64,000 bases of DNA, from assembly GCA_958450365.1 (NCBI GenBank), contig CAUEEP010000936.1:736001-800000 (forward strand), given 5' to 3'. Within the stretch, counting starts at the first letter, position 1. Each line of letters starts with the position of its first letter. The stretch is from Mesorhabditis belari (lineage: Eukaryota > Nematoda > Chromadorea > Rhabditida > Rhabditidae). The notes beneath the pieces are model-generated. The model saw only the letters and a program-made list of their open reading frames with translations, did no database searches and was not told where the DNA came from. Below, piece after piece: positions 13,501-23,800 of this stretch. Position numbers and translations under genes: made by a program.

Positions 13501-16500
13501 AGGGTGGCTTACAGGGTGTTCAAGAATTACGGACACTTTTTCTCTTGTGTTTAGCTCCGCCTAGAGTTAACCGTTCCCTATAAAACTTTTTTGGTAGAGT
13601 TTACTTCTTATTTTCAACACTTTCCTTCGATACTTCGATACTTTGCTAACTTTACATAAAATCTGATGAGCCTTACGATCAAGGATCGAGGTTCCAACCG
13701 GGCTCTGGAGCTGTACAAGGTGTTCAAGGATTCCGGGCACTTTTTCTCTTGTATTTAGCTCCGCCTAGAGTTAACCGTTCCGTATAAAACTTTTTTTTGG
13801 TAGAATTTACTGCTTATTTTCAACACTTTCCTTCGAAACTTTACTCAGAAACGCAAAATTATCTATTCTATAGAATTCTTCTATAGAATTCTATAGAACT
13901 TCAAATCTCGAAGTCTCCAAAACTGAGAGGCGGCTCCTTGTGACCAAATTTTAAACTTAAAGAACTACTTTAATGACTACCCGATCATGGATTAAACACT
14001 TGTAAAAATCTAAATTATAAACTTGGAAAACCGAAGTTGTTTTCTATTCTTTGAATAGTAATTATTTATGTTCAAAATTAGGTCACTAGGAGCCGCGTCC
14101 CAGAGGCTCTCGAGTTTTGAAGTTTTTTGCTTATTGCTAATTGCTAATTTTCAGTTTCTGAGTAAAGTATCGAAGTAAAGTGTTGAAAAAAAGCAGTAAA
14201 TTTTACAAAAAGTTTTATGGGGATGGGTTAACTCTAGGGGGAGCTAAATACAAGAGAAAAAGTGCCCGGAATCATTGAACAACTTGTACAGCTCCAGAGC
14301 CCGGTTGGAACCTCGATCCTTGATCGTAAGGCTCATCAGATTTTATGTAAAGTTTGCAAATTGTAAGTATCCTGATCTTAGTATATAATATTATTCTTGT
14401 AATAAAATTTTAACAGCCAAAAGTTCCAACTTGCCAAGGCCCAGGCACTTTCGGTCCGCAGAGGCGCGACAAAATCTCGTAAGCTGTTGTGTAAGGAATT
14501 GGTAGAGCAGGGATTTTTGGGAGATCACCACTTTCACGAAGCTAGAATTGGAATAGATTTTAGATTTTTATTATTTAACCCCATCAATGGTCTTTGTTCG
14601 ATAGATTCCGGGTTTCGATGGATAGAGTGGAGTGAGTGGGTCACCGCTGATCGAGTTGAGGAGGAAACCCCGTTGCACGGCCTCGTGCGGCATCCAAACC
14701 GAGTGCGGATAGACTTTTTCTGAAAACGCATTCAGTACTTTCAATTTCTGATTTCAAAAACGCAAACCATCATCGTCTCCATCTTTCGCAACATCTTGTG
14801 GATCCGAGTACAAGATCACCCCGATTGCGCCATATTTCTGAGCATTGGACACCTTGGCGCCGCGGAAGAGTTTCCCGTAACGGATTAAAGCAATGTTGCC
14901 CTGAAATGGTAGCAATTTTCAAGCTTAAGAAGATCTAAAAATATCTTATCTTAATTTTTATCAACTAGGTATACTTGAATCCAAAATCAACCAAAACCAA
15001 AACTCAAAACCAAAGAAATTCAGGGCTAGTCGATCAACCGGTGGTCAAACTTTTACTGGGAAAAGGCACGAGCTCAAGATCAGTTTTTATCTGGACACTC
15101 AATGCACTTTATAGAATCGGTTAGGAGAAATCCGAACCTGAAATCAAAATCTGCCAAATGACTATCCAAACTTCAATCAAAATTGTAAAACTTCAATGAA
15201 TGTTTGGCGTCAAAACGAATGCTTTAAAAGGCTCTTTCCTAGCGGAAAAACGATGAGTTAGTGGCCTAGTGGCCTAGTGGCCTAGTTAGTGGCCTAGTGG
15301 CCTAGTTAGTGGCCTAGTGGCCTAGTTAGTGGCCTAGTGGCCTAGTTAGTGGCCTAGTGGCCTAGTTAGTGGCCTAGTGGCCTAGTTAGTGGCCTAGTGG
15401 CCTAGTTAGTGGCCTAGTGGCCTAGTTAGTGGCCTAGTGGCCTAGTTAGTGGCCTAGTGGCCTAGTTAGTGACCTAGTTAGTGACCTAGTGGCCTAGTTA
15501 GTGGCCTAGTGCCCTAGTTAGTGGCCTAGTGGCCTAGTTAGTGGCCTAGTGGCCTAGTTAGTGACCTAGTTAGTGACCTAGTGGCCTAGTTAGTGGCCTA
15601 GTGCCCTAGTTAGTGGCCTAGTGGCCTAGTTAGTGGCCTAGTGGCCTAGTTAGTGGCCTAGTGGCCTAGTTAGTGGCCTAGTGGAAGTTAGGCTCCCGCC
15701 CGTCAGCTCAGAGTTCTGCCTGACTTAGTTTCTTTTTTTGTTTTTCTTTTGAAGCAACTTCTAGCATTTTTCAGCTAACTTTGGAAAGTCATTTGGCAGA
15801 TTTTGCTTTCAGATTTTGATTCCTCATACGGTTCTAGCGCTTATATTTGTCTAATCCTTTCACTTGTCTTCCTTTCACCTTCACAGAGATCCCAATATCC
15901 TCTAGTTCATCAAAATCTTCTTCCGTTCCCCGATTGCAAAACACGATGTTCCCAGTGACTGTGCCGGGTGCCGACCAAGCAAGAAACTGATTTCCAGCAT
16001 CTAAATTGCTAGAAATGGATTTGTATGTGTTGTGTCCGATTTAGATTTCCGTCCGATTTAGATTGAATCTAAATCGGACGTCCGATTTAGATTGAACTTA
16101 TCGCGGACGTCCGATTTAGATTACAGTCTATATCGGACGACTCAATCTAAATCGGACGTCTTATATAGATTGAACAATAATATAAACATGTTTAGTATAT
16201 GTTCTTAAGCGTTTTCTGTAGTTTTCTGCATTTTCAAAGGTCTTTTATTGATTATTTCATAGTTGGGTTTTCTTTTCAGAAAAAGACAGTAACAGACCTT
16301 TGAAAAATGCAGAAAACTACAGAAAACGCTTAAGAACATATATTAAACATGTTTATATTATTGTTTAATCTATATAAGACGTCCGATTTAGATTGAGTCT
16401 AAATCGGACGTCCGATATAGACTGTAATCTAAATCGGATGTCCGCGATAAGTTCAATCTAAATCGGACGTCCGATTTAGATTCAATCTAAATCGGACGGA

Positions 16501-19500
16501 AATCTAAATCGGACACAACATATGGATAACTAAAATTATATTTAGTTATCCAGGTATCCAGGGATTTAGATTAATCCCAGTTTTCGTTAATAAAATAAAA
16601 AAAATCTCACGAGGATCCGCCTGTTCCTCTTCAAGGATGACCGGCTCGATTCCGAGTCTCTCAAATACCACAGAGCCATTCGGGAACTTCAGGGAAATCT
16701 AAGCATTGACTTTTTATAGTTAGAGCTAGGTATTGATATGCACAATAGCTATGCATTAAAATTAAAATTCATCTAGCTGAAGCGAAAGACCTTGTTTGGT
16801 TCACTCCACTTGGGATAGGTGAGCATCACCTCATAGGGAACCTGTCGAACATCTAAAATCACAATTTTTTGCACAATTTTAGATGATTTTCATTTGCAAG
16901 AGAATCAGCTTTATTAGCAGTTTGCTAGAGAATCAGCTTTATTTGCAGTTTGCAAGAGAATCAGCTTTATTTGCAGTTTGCAAGAGAATCAGCTTTATTA
17001 GCAGTTTGCAAGAGAATCAGCTTTATTTGCAGTTTGCTAGAGAATCAGCTTTATTTGCAGCTCGCAAGAGAATCAGCTTTATTTGCAGTTTGCAAGAGAA
17101 TCAGCTTTATTAATTCTCAGCATACCTTCAAGTCCAAAATGTTTCCAAAGAGATTCAATCGTGTCGGCGACTTCTTTCTGATTTTTTGTTCCTGCCATGT
17201 GCGGCTTTTTAGTGAACATTCGCAGGTATTTCTGAATTGAATAATAAACATTTATTTGTTTTAAATGCTTTCAAATTGTTCAAATTTCTTTCCAATGCTC
17301 ACCTTGATATTGTCCGGATTGATGGCGGCGTTGATTTCAGCTAAAGTTTGTTTTATTGTGATGTTTTTAAAAGTACTGCTTGATTTACCTAGTTGAATTG
17401 CCGATTAAACAAAAACTAACGGGGGTGGGACAAATGCGACCTTTTTTTTTGCGCACCTGGACATTTGCGCACCTTTTTTTTGCTGGAAAAGGCCTTAGGA
17501 AAGGTCGTAGAGCTTCAAAAATGTTTTCATAGGAGGAAATCGTATGCGTAGATTCCCTTATATGGAAATATTTTCGAAGCTCTACGACCTTGCCTAAGGC
17601 CTTTTCCAGCAAAAAAAAGGTGCGCAAATGTCCAGGTGCGCAAAAAAAGGTCGCATTTGTCCCACCCCCAAACTAACTGAAACTAAAGCTCATAATAGCT
17701 TTAGTTTATGAAAATAGATTGAAAATAGATTGAAAATAGATAGAACATATTATTCAGGGTGCGCCAAAAGTTTAGCTACGTACTTTTGCTAGTTTTGCTA
17801 CGCAAACTCAAGCCAAATTTACATAAAATCAAAAAAGAAAACTAATTCAGAAAATTTAACAATAGATGTTCCAAAATGAATGAAATGAAATGCTCAAAAT
17901 GTTCTCCGTTTGCTTCAATACACTTGCTGAGTCGCTTTCGAAATATGACCGCTCAATCGATCACCGAAATCTCACTCCAAGTCCGACTCAAAGCGACCAT
18001 GAGCTACGCTAAATATGGCCGCTCAATCGATCACCGAAATCTCACTCCAAGTCCGACACAAAGCGACCCTGAGCTGTCCAACCAATGTGTATCTTGTACT
18101 GGAGCTACGGCTCTTAACCTACTCGATTTCCCATATTCAGTGATCTGTGATTATCTCAGAAATTTGCTTCACCCTTTTTATGGAGCTCGATGATCATTAT
18201 CAGTGTCGACCTTCATCCTCTGAGCACACCTTTTGCAGGTTTAAAATTGTTTTTAACTGTTTAAAAGTAATACAAAAAGGCAAACATAAAACATAAAACA
18301 TAAAAAAGGCATAATCGTAATTTAAAATACAAAACGGCAGAAGATATAAGGTAGCAGAACTTTTGTGATTGTAGATAGCCTGTAGTTAGCCATTACATAT
18401 CTTACAGCATGCCCAAATGTTATTCTTCAGCTAACAAGGTTGAATACTTTTCGACATCAATATCAAGAATCTCTTTTAAACTCTTTACTAAAGCCAAAAA
18501 CATCTACAAGCCAAAACTTTAGTTTACATTAGTGTTGATCTTTTCCTAGCTATGTAGAATTAGGCTATATTTTATATTACAGTAATCTTTACAACAACGG
18601 CAGAAACTACTCGGTTTACTGTAATCTTAACGAGGTTGGTTACGGTGGGGTTGGTTACGGTGGGGTTGGTTACGGTGGGGTTGGTTACGGTGGGGTTGGT
18701 TACGGTGGGGTTGGTTACGGTGGGGTTGGTTACGGTGGGGTTGGTTACGGTGGGGTTGGTTACGGTGGGGTTGGTTACGGTGGGGTTGGTTGCGGTGGGG
18801 TTGGTTGCGGTAGGGTTGGTTGCGGTAGGGTTGGTTGCGGTAGGGTTGGTTGCGGTAGCCGAGTCACTAGTAAGAGCACCTACTCTAGGCGACGCTCGAT
18901 TAAAGTTTGCACGTGAAAAGTTGAAGTTGAGTTAAAGAAACGTTTAAAGTTTGCGTGATAAGGGAAAGGCATTGAGTCAAGCTAGCCTTTTGACTCGAAA
19001 CCAAGTCCATCTTATAGAGTCGGCCAGAGTAAATTTCGGACTTAAGAAATACTTAAAGAAGACTCCTTAAGAAGCCACCACACGCTCCCTCAACAACTGC
19101 TTCGGTGGCCTAGTGAATGTGCCAGACTGGCCAGACTGGCCAGACTACCGAACTTGCTATACTTTTATCCCCATGTTCTAGTCCCACTCTCGCCAAACTT
19201 TTTTACATTTTTAAAAACGCTTTGCTTACTTTTTCTATGCCAAAAATCTCCCATTTGCAAAACGTTCTGCAAAAAATAAAAACGGATTCGAGATCCCCAT
19301 AGCCGACTCTATAGGATGGACTTGGTCTCGAGGCTAAATGCCAGCTGCTTTTCCTTTGTAAGATCAAAGCAAGAACCTATTAGATTAAAAAAGGAACTGT
19401 ATTGGAATCGTATTGGAACCGTATTGGAACCGTATTAGATCAAAATAGGAACCGTATTCGAACCGTATTGGAACCGTATTGAGATATCCACTTACCAAAA

Positions 19501-19729
19501 GGTGTCGGAACAAACACTTTCTCAACCACATCTCTATCCTCCGGTGAGCAAGTTTTTCGCGCCAAAAAATTCGACAACACCACAATCACAAAAAGCATAA
19601 AAACCGAGGCGGTGATGCCCCAGAAAAGCTTTTTGCTTCGACTTTTCGAGTCCTCTCTATGCAACTCTAAGTTCTTTCTTTATTTCCAAAAATCGAAAAA
19701 ATTCACCAACCTTTTTCTAAATTCACCAT
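7519..19729 (-). CDS. gcp-2: Glutamate carboxypeptidase II / NAALADase-like M28 peptidase
   Basis: Type II membrane zinc metallopeptidase of the FOLH1/NAALAD2 family, which removes C-terminal glutamate from N-acetyl-aspartyl-glutamate and folyl-polyglutamates at the cell surface. Exons (minus, 5' to 3'): 19711-19729, 19496-19666, 17303-17340, 17126-17231, 16791-16852, 16611-16698, 15879-16000, 14768-14900, 14580-14719, 14431-14541, 13066-13154, 12941-13025, 12775-12871, 12062-12206, 11910-12023, 11085-11208, 10955-11041, 8574-8729, 8402-8535, 7519-7647. A short cytosolic tail precedes one transmembrane segment (around [13 protein letters not shown]). All five zinc ligands are visible: His in ILGNHFDAW, Asp in SLDPNSG, Glu in WDSEEFG, Asp in YLNMDC, His in PLYHTMYET. 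The model gives about 716 residues against about 750 in human FOLH1. The donor at 16790 (GTCTTT) is weak. Exon phases agree throughout except between the last two, where one exon is missing or unrecognised. Confidence 0.9.
7880..8090 (-). repeat. Dispersed repeat, also at 52570-52700
   Basis: On the minus strand, words such as CGCTTATAACTTTTGA and GTGTAAAATTCTGC match a plus-strand block at 52570-52700. It lies exactly where the penultimate carboxypeptidase exon would be expected. Confidence 0.65.
8829..9074. mobile_element. MITE, TACCGTAAATACTGTAATAG family (copy 2)
   Basis: Intact terminal inverted repeats with TA ends. The internal arms are in the opposite orientation to copy 1. It lies in the large carboxypeptidase intron between 8730 and 10954. 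Confidence 0.9.
9130..9325. repeat. Fold-back repeat with TTGGCCGATT / AATCGGCCAA words
   Basis: Arms carry AATTCCAT...GGCCGATTG and the inverted CAACCGGTCAAGA...GGTGGAATTAG. It is related to the pair at 20495-20860, which has the same TCTACAAGTAGA-like centre. No coding sequence is seen. Confidence 0.65.
9639..9800. repeat. Direct repeat A (copies at 9639-9800 and 10683-10870)
   Basis: Both copies start ACCGAGAAATTCTGCGTTTC and share TTTGAGGCATGTTTTCAAAT. The same ACCGAGAAATT start also covers the 3' border of the carboxypeptidase exon at 10955, so the repeat probably arose by duplication of that exon-intron junction. Confidence 0.75.
9998..10520. mobile_element. Mariner-type non-autonomous element (TATTGGGTTGGGGA termini)
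   Basis: Left end TATTGGGTTGGGGACTATGA followed by CGGCGCCGA is inverted at the right end as CGGCGCCGACTCATTCTCCC then CAACCCAATA. This terminal type is typical of mariner-family elements. A minus-strand frame at 9959-10288 does not resemble a transposase that I can recognise. It lies in a carboxypeptidase intron. Confidence 0.8.
11355..11880. mobile_element. Partial inverted copy of the TATTGGGTTGGGG element
   Basis: From 11568 the sequence is the reverse complement of the right two-thirds of the 9998-10520 element, including TATTGGGTTGGGGAGAATGA. A second, diverged TATTGGGTTGGTGA end lies near 11358. The right end is lost before carboxypeptidase exon 11910-12023. Confidence 0.7.
13510..14365. 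repeat. Inverted repeat cluster in a carboxypeptidase intron
   Basis: Two direct copies (13515-13730 and 13718-13870) containing TTTAGCTCCGCCTAGAGTTA are followed by an inverted copy at 14145-14360 containing TCCAGAGCCCGGTTGGAACC. They fill most of the intron 13155-14430. No coding sequence is seen. Confidence 0.85.
15256..15684. repeat. 20-bp minisatellite, about 21 copies
   Basis: Tandem GTGGCCTAGTGGCCTAGTTA units, with a shorter variant unit (GTGACCTAGTTA) appearing twice in the second half. It lies in the carboxypeptidase intron 14901-15878. Confidence 0.97.
16027..16520. repeat. Near-perfect palindrome of about 490 bp
   Basis: Left arm 16028-16243 and right arm about 16300-16519 are almost exact inverted copies. 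Each arm is itself built from GTCCGATTTAGATT words. The loop is about 55 bp. It lies in the carboxypeptidase intron 16001-16610, wait-free of coding sequence, and is a strong hairpin former or a foldback-type MITE. Confidence 0.93.
16895..17113. repeat. 28-bp minisatellite, about 8 copies
   Basis: Units of GCAAGAGAATCAGCTTTATT plus TGCAGTTT. The array ends 13 bp before the donor edge of carboxypeptidase exon 17126-17231. Both plus-strand frames across it are open, but only because the repeat lacks stops. Confidence 0.97.
17396..17675. repeat. Fold-back element with GGGGTGGGACAAATGCGACC ends
   Basis: The left arm includes TTTGCTGGAAAAGGCCTTAG, which is inverted at the right as CTAAGGCCTTTTCCAGCAAA. 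Arms are about 115 bp. A related single arm occurs at about 57370-57500. It is a non-autonomous element in a carboxypeptidase intron. Confidence 0.85.
17757..18240 (-). pseudogene. Mariner transposase C-terminal fragment
   Basis: Read on the minus strand, the frame near 17945-17850 ends [17 protein letters not shown], the conserved C-terminus of mariner transposases (CIEANGGHFEHLL-like). Beyond it is a terminal-repeat-like CAGGGTGCGCCAAAAG at 17757. A block of about 70 bp (17945-18010) is duplicated directly at 18015-18080. The N-terminal and catalytic parts are missing, so the element is dead. Confidence 0.75.
18241..18630. other. Intron/intergenic AT-rich stretch, nothing recognised
   Basis: It lies within the long carboxypeptidase intron 17341-19495. 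No exon or repeat boundary is visible. Confidence 0.4.
18631..18856. repeat. 15-bp minisatellite, about 15 copies
   Basis: Tandem GGTTGGTTACGGTGG units, with the last four copies changed to TTGCGGTAGG. The plus-strand open frame (GLVTV repeats) is a by-product of a unit length divisible by three. It lies in the carboxypeptidase intron 17341-19495. Confidence 0.97.
19380..19490. repeat. Degenerate array of GGAACCGTATT words
   Basis: Eight or so copies of CGTATTGGAAC/CGTATTAGA, directly next to the carboxypeptidase donor at 19495. The same word in opposite orientation forms the array at 26828-26945. Confidence 0.8.
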
Positions 19730-20882
19730 TTTAGTCAGAAAATTTCGAAAAATTGAACTAAATTTTTGATTTTTGCGTTGACAAAACGCAAATCGCGGAT
19801 TTGCATAAATTTTCGGATCACGAAAATGATTTTCAGATGATTTTCAGTCTTTTTTCAGCCCATTTTTGAGCTCATTTTCAAACTAACTGTGCCATTTTTA
19901 TGTTTGAAATTGAGAGAATCGAATAATTTTTTATTTTTTTCACAAAAATCTTTCACAAAAATCTTCACAAAAGGCAAAATATGTTGAAAAAGGAAAGCAC
20001 CGATGTGAGAATGGAGAAAAGTTGAATTGCGAACTTTTTCAAACCGTCGTAGCCGACCGGATAGGAGTCTTGTCTCCTATCCGGGGTTCGATAGGAGACA
20101 AGACTCCTATCTGGTCAAAGGTCAAAGGTACCTATAGGAGGTCAAAGGTTCGATCCCGGTGGCCAGAAAAATTGGTTCTTTTCCCATCATTATGGGTCTT
20201 TTCTTAACGACATTTGGGTAACTAGGCGTAACTAGGGGTAAAAAATTTCTTCCGTTGTGTTGTAATTCATTATTCGTGTCGAATAAATATACTTTTAAAC
20301 GCTGATTTGGGATAGTTTCTCGAAAGAGTGTTCCAACTACGGTAACCCGGTTCAGATTTTACCGGTCTAATCGCTTCTTGATTTCCTATACCAAGTAATC
20401 TTTACGGTCTATCAGCTACATGGGTTACTGTAGCTAGTAGACGTCACAGTAACCCATTTAAGACTACAGTAGTCGTATCGTGGACAAGAAAAAATTCCAA
20501 AATTCCAAGCCGAACCCAATTTCACCTTCGTTTTCTCAGCCATTGCTCTGAAATTTTTATCTACAAGTAGAGAATGTCAATTTCTATCTGTAAGCAAAAT
20601 TTCAGATCAATCGGTCAAGAGATGGCTGAGAAAACGACAGTGGAATTAGGTTCGGCTAAATATTGGAAAATTCCAAACCGCACCTAATTCCACATTCGTT
20701 GTCTCAGCCATCTCTTAGCCGATTGCTCTGGAATTTTATCTACAAGTAAAGAATGTCAATTTCTATTTTTAAACAAAATTTCAGATCAATCGGCCAAGAG
20801 ACGGCTGAGAAAACGACAGTGGAATTAGGTTCGGCTTGGAATTTTCCAATATTTATCGTATCAAATAATCAAAAAATGAATA
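19730..20882. other. Intergenic region between two minus-strand genes
   Basis: It contains a small hairpin (20055-20115, GATAGGAGTCTTGTCTCCTA and its complement) next to a tRNA-like T-loop (GGTTCGATCCC near 20145). It also holds a repeat pair at 20495-20860 in which two fold-back units with CTCAGCCATCTCTTAGCCGA-type words are tandem. No gene is seen. The promoter of the carboxypeptidase should lie in its left part. Confidence 0.6.
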
Positions 20883-23800
20883 TCATTGTGGAATCTTCTC
20901 CTTTTGTTGAATAGTAAAAGCATTGACGGTTTGAATTGTATTTCCAAGTGTCATCCTTCTCATCGATTCCCTTTCGACGGTTATTGAGGTAATCTTTCTT
21001 GTTGTCAGCTCTCCCCTCCACAAAATGCCAACCAACTCGCCGCGAAGTGATCTAAAAGTTCGCTTTACATAAACTCTGTCAAAAAATTATAGACGCAGTT
21101 TGTTTAACAATTTATTCTATTGAGAAGTGTTACCGTAAATACTGTAATAGTACCCCACCCCCATAATGACGGTGCGGAGTGTTGCGTAGTCTAGCTTTAA
21201 ACGAGTTTTTCTCGACACTGGTTTATGCTACAATGCGCGCTTAGGTATCAAAAAGTAGCCCTGAATTTCAGCTATTTTTTGATACCAAAGACGCATTTTT
21301 TGAAAGTACGGGCGCTTTGAAAAAGAATGAAATACTAAAAAACTTTTGCGACTGTACGAGGAGGGTGGGGTACTATTATAGTATTTACGGTAGATATATT
21401 TCAGCTATGCTACAAATATTATTTGCTGCTTTTATTGCATTATACTTGTTCTACGAGTTTTATTGGGAAAGAAGAATTTTCCCGCCAACCAACTCGCCGC
21501 GAAGTGATCTAAAAGTTCGCTTTACATAAACTCTGTCAAAAAATTATAGACGCAGAAATTCCTTTTCCAAAAAAAAAACTTTTGTGAACTTTGCTTTGTG
21601 CTCTCATTAATGAGATTCGGAGTTGAATTTTTCCAAGAAAAAGTCCTTTTTTTAGTTGATTGAATTTCGCGGTACTTGTCTTTGATTGCTGACAAACCAG
21701 GAAATAAAAATGAGTTCTCAAATTGTTTAGCTGTTGGAATGGGCGAAAGAAAGTTCTTAGAATAGCCAAGCCTAGGAGTTTATGGCTTGTACTTGCCTGT
21801 ACTTTGTGTGAATCAAATTCATTTTCTTTTGATACTAAGACTACTAAACGGAGAAATTGAGTACACCAGGAAGGGTGGGTTTCTAGTTTTTGAGCACAAA
21901 GTACAGACTATCGCAATGAAATGGAGGAATTGAGCTGCACGAAACTGTGAAGCCCGGAAAGCAAAAAGGTCGAGGGTTCAATCCCCTCTCTTTGCCATCT
22001 TTCTTTGCCATTCTGGTGAACCGGTTAACTGTTCTGGGGAACCTGTTCTTTTTGCACTCACCGATTAAAGATGAACAACACTCCGGGCTCCTGGGAACAC
22101 TGGAGTACCCATAGGAGTTGAGAGACAAAATTGATGGCCACTGCTCCGGTTGGAGTCGAGCCATCCGCGTACGGCAATACCACCTCCCAGCCGACGAAAC
22201 AGCAAACCGAGCAGCAAAATGTGACGAGTAACTGAAAGGTTTTTTTTGCAAGATTTGTAGTTATTGTATCATAGCCTTAAAGCTTCAACTAGAACTAAAT
22301 AACTCTACCAAAATTGCAGCAGTAGCCATTCCTTCTCTTTCTTGCTTTCTTTCTTCTTGCTTTCTTTCTTCCCCCTTGTATTTCCTCTTTCTTCCTCTTT
22401 CTAGATCCGGATCGCTCAGTGGTTAGAGTATTTCCCCGGAAAGCAAAAAGGTCGAGGGTTCAATCCCCTCTCCGGAAATCTTTCTTTTCCATTCTTACTT
22501 TACTTTAATACCAAGAAGGCTTGCAAATATTGTTAATTTCCCTACAATTCTCTACATTTACAATCTTTATACCAAACAAATTTAAATAAACATTAATTTA
22601 TGATAAGAAAAGCCTTTATTGGTTCAGTTATCGATGCTAGATTGGCATGGAAACAGATAAATGGACTATGAGAGACAGCTGAATTGAAATAAAAGTCCAA
22701 CCGAACTGTGGTGTCCGTTTTCTTTCAAAATTTACGATCAAACAAAAAACAAACCTGTATCGTAATTGCGAGATCGGCTTTCTTGAGTTTTCTCTTGTGA
22801 AAAAACAACAATGGACTGATCACTCCATAGCTCAACGCTCCAGCGATTAACGAGATATAATTACAAGTGATTCGGATCTGATTTGTGATTTGAGAGAATA
22901 TCCATTGTTTGTTGAATTTGAGGAAAAGGATCTGAACTTGGTTTAGAAAGGAAATTTGGGATTTTTACCTCATGCGGTGAAAAGTAGGCAGCTCCGTTTG
23001 GGATGTAGTCCTTAACAGTGACAAAGAGGAAGAGAAAAAAGTCACAGAAAAGGATTAGCTAAAATTTTTGTGTAAATAATATCTAGTAGTTAAATTTTAT
23101 CAATATCTTTGTCAACTTGAAGTTTTTTAAGCCTTAGAAACTACTGGTCAATGTACAGGGTGATCAAGAATCACCGCAACAACTTTTTTGGAAAAGTATC
23201 TGGCAAACGCCTAACTTATTTTAGAAGTATCAAGTGTTATACAGAGAATTGTAGGCCTAATTCTCGGCAACATTTATTTACCAAAAACATCCCGATTGGA
23301 CTTATAGAACTCATTTGACAAGCGCTTGAATGGGCGCTAGTCGACATCTCACCGGCGAATCTGTCATTTGGCCGCTTTTCTCGTGCAAAATTATCCGTAA
23401 AAACCTTAGATTTGAGTATTTATTGCTTTTTCGAAGTTCTAAAAAAGCCAACTTTGGATTTCTAGGTCAATTCTATCGCGTGTCGTTTTCTTTTCGTTAT
23501 TTCTTGAAACCTACCTTGCTTGCTTCTTGCTTATAGAATAAACAAGCTTTATAGAATCTGAAATGCTCTAGGCAAGCTTTATACAGGGTGACCAAGAATC
23601 ACCGCAACAACTTTTTGGAAAAGTATCTGGGAAATGTCTAATTTATTTCAAAAGTGGCAAATGTTATACAGTGAATTGTAGGCCTAATTCTCGGCAACAT
23701 TTATCTACCGAAAACATCCCGATTGGACTTATACAACTCATTTAACAAGCGCTTGAATGAGCGCTAGTCGACATCTCTCCGGCGAATCTGTCATTTGGCC

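Noticed and set aside
15256..15684. Possible CRISPR array
   Set aside because: Unit is a pure tandem repeat without spacers, and the genome is eukaryotic.
16883..17240. Two overlapping plus-strand frames over ENQLY repeats
   Set aside because: They are by-products of the 28-bp minisatellite and are antisense to carboxypeptidase exon 17126-17231.
18636..18935. Open frame with GLVTV repeats
   Set aside because: It arises from a 15-bp minisatellite within an intron of a minus-strand gene, and has no splice or start context.
22405..22480. Functional tRNA gene
   Set aside because: The acceptor stem is shorter than 7 bp, the anticodon arm is degenerate, and the same body recurs at several sites as a SINE-like repeat.
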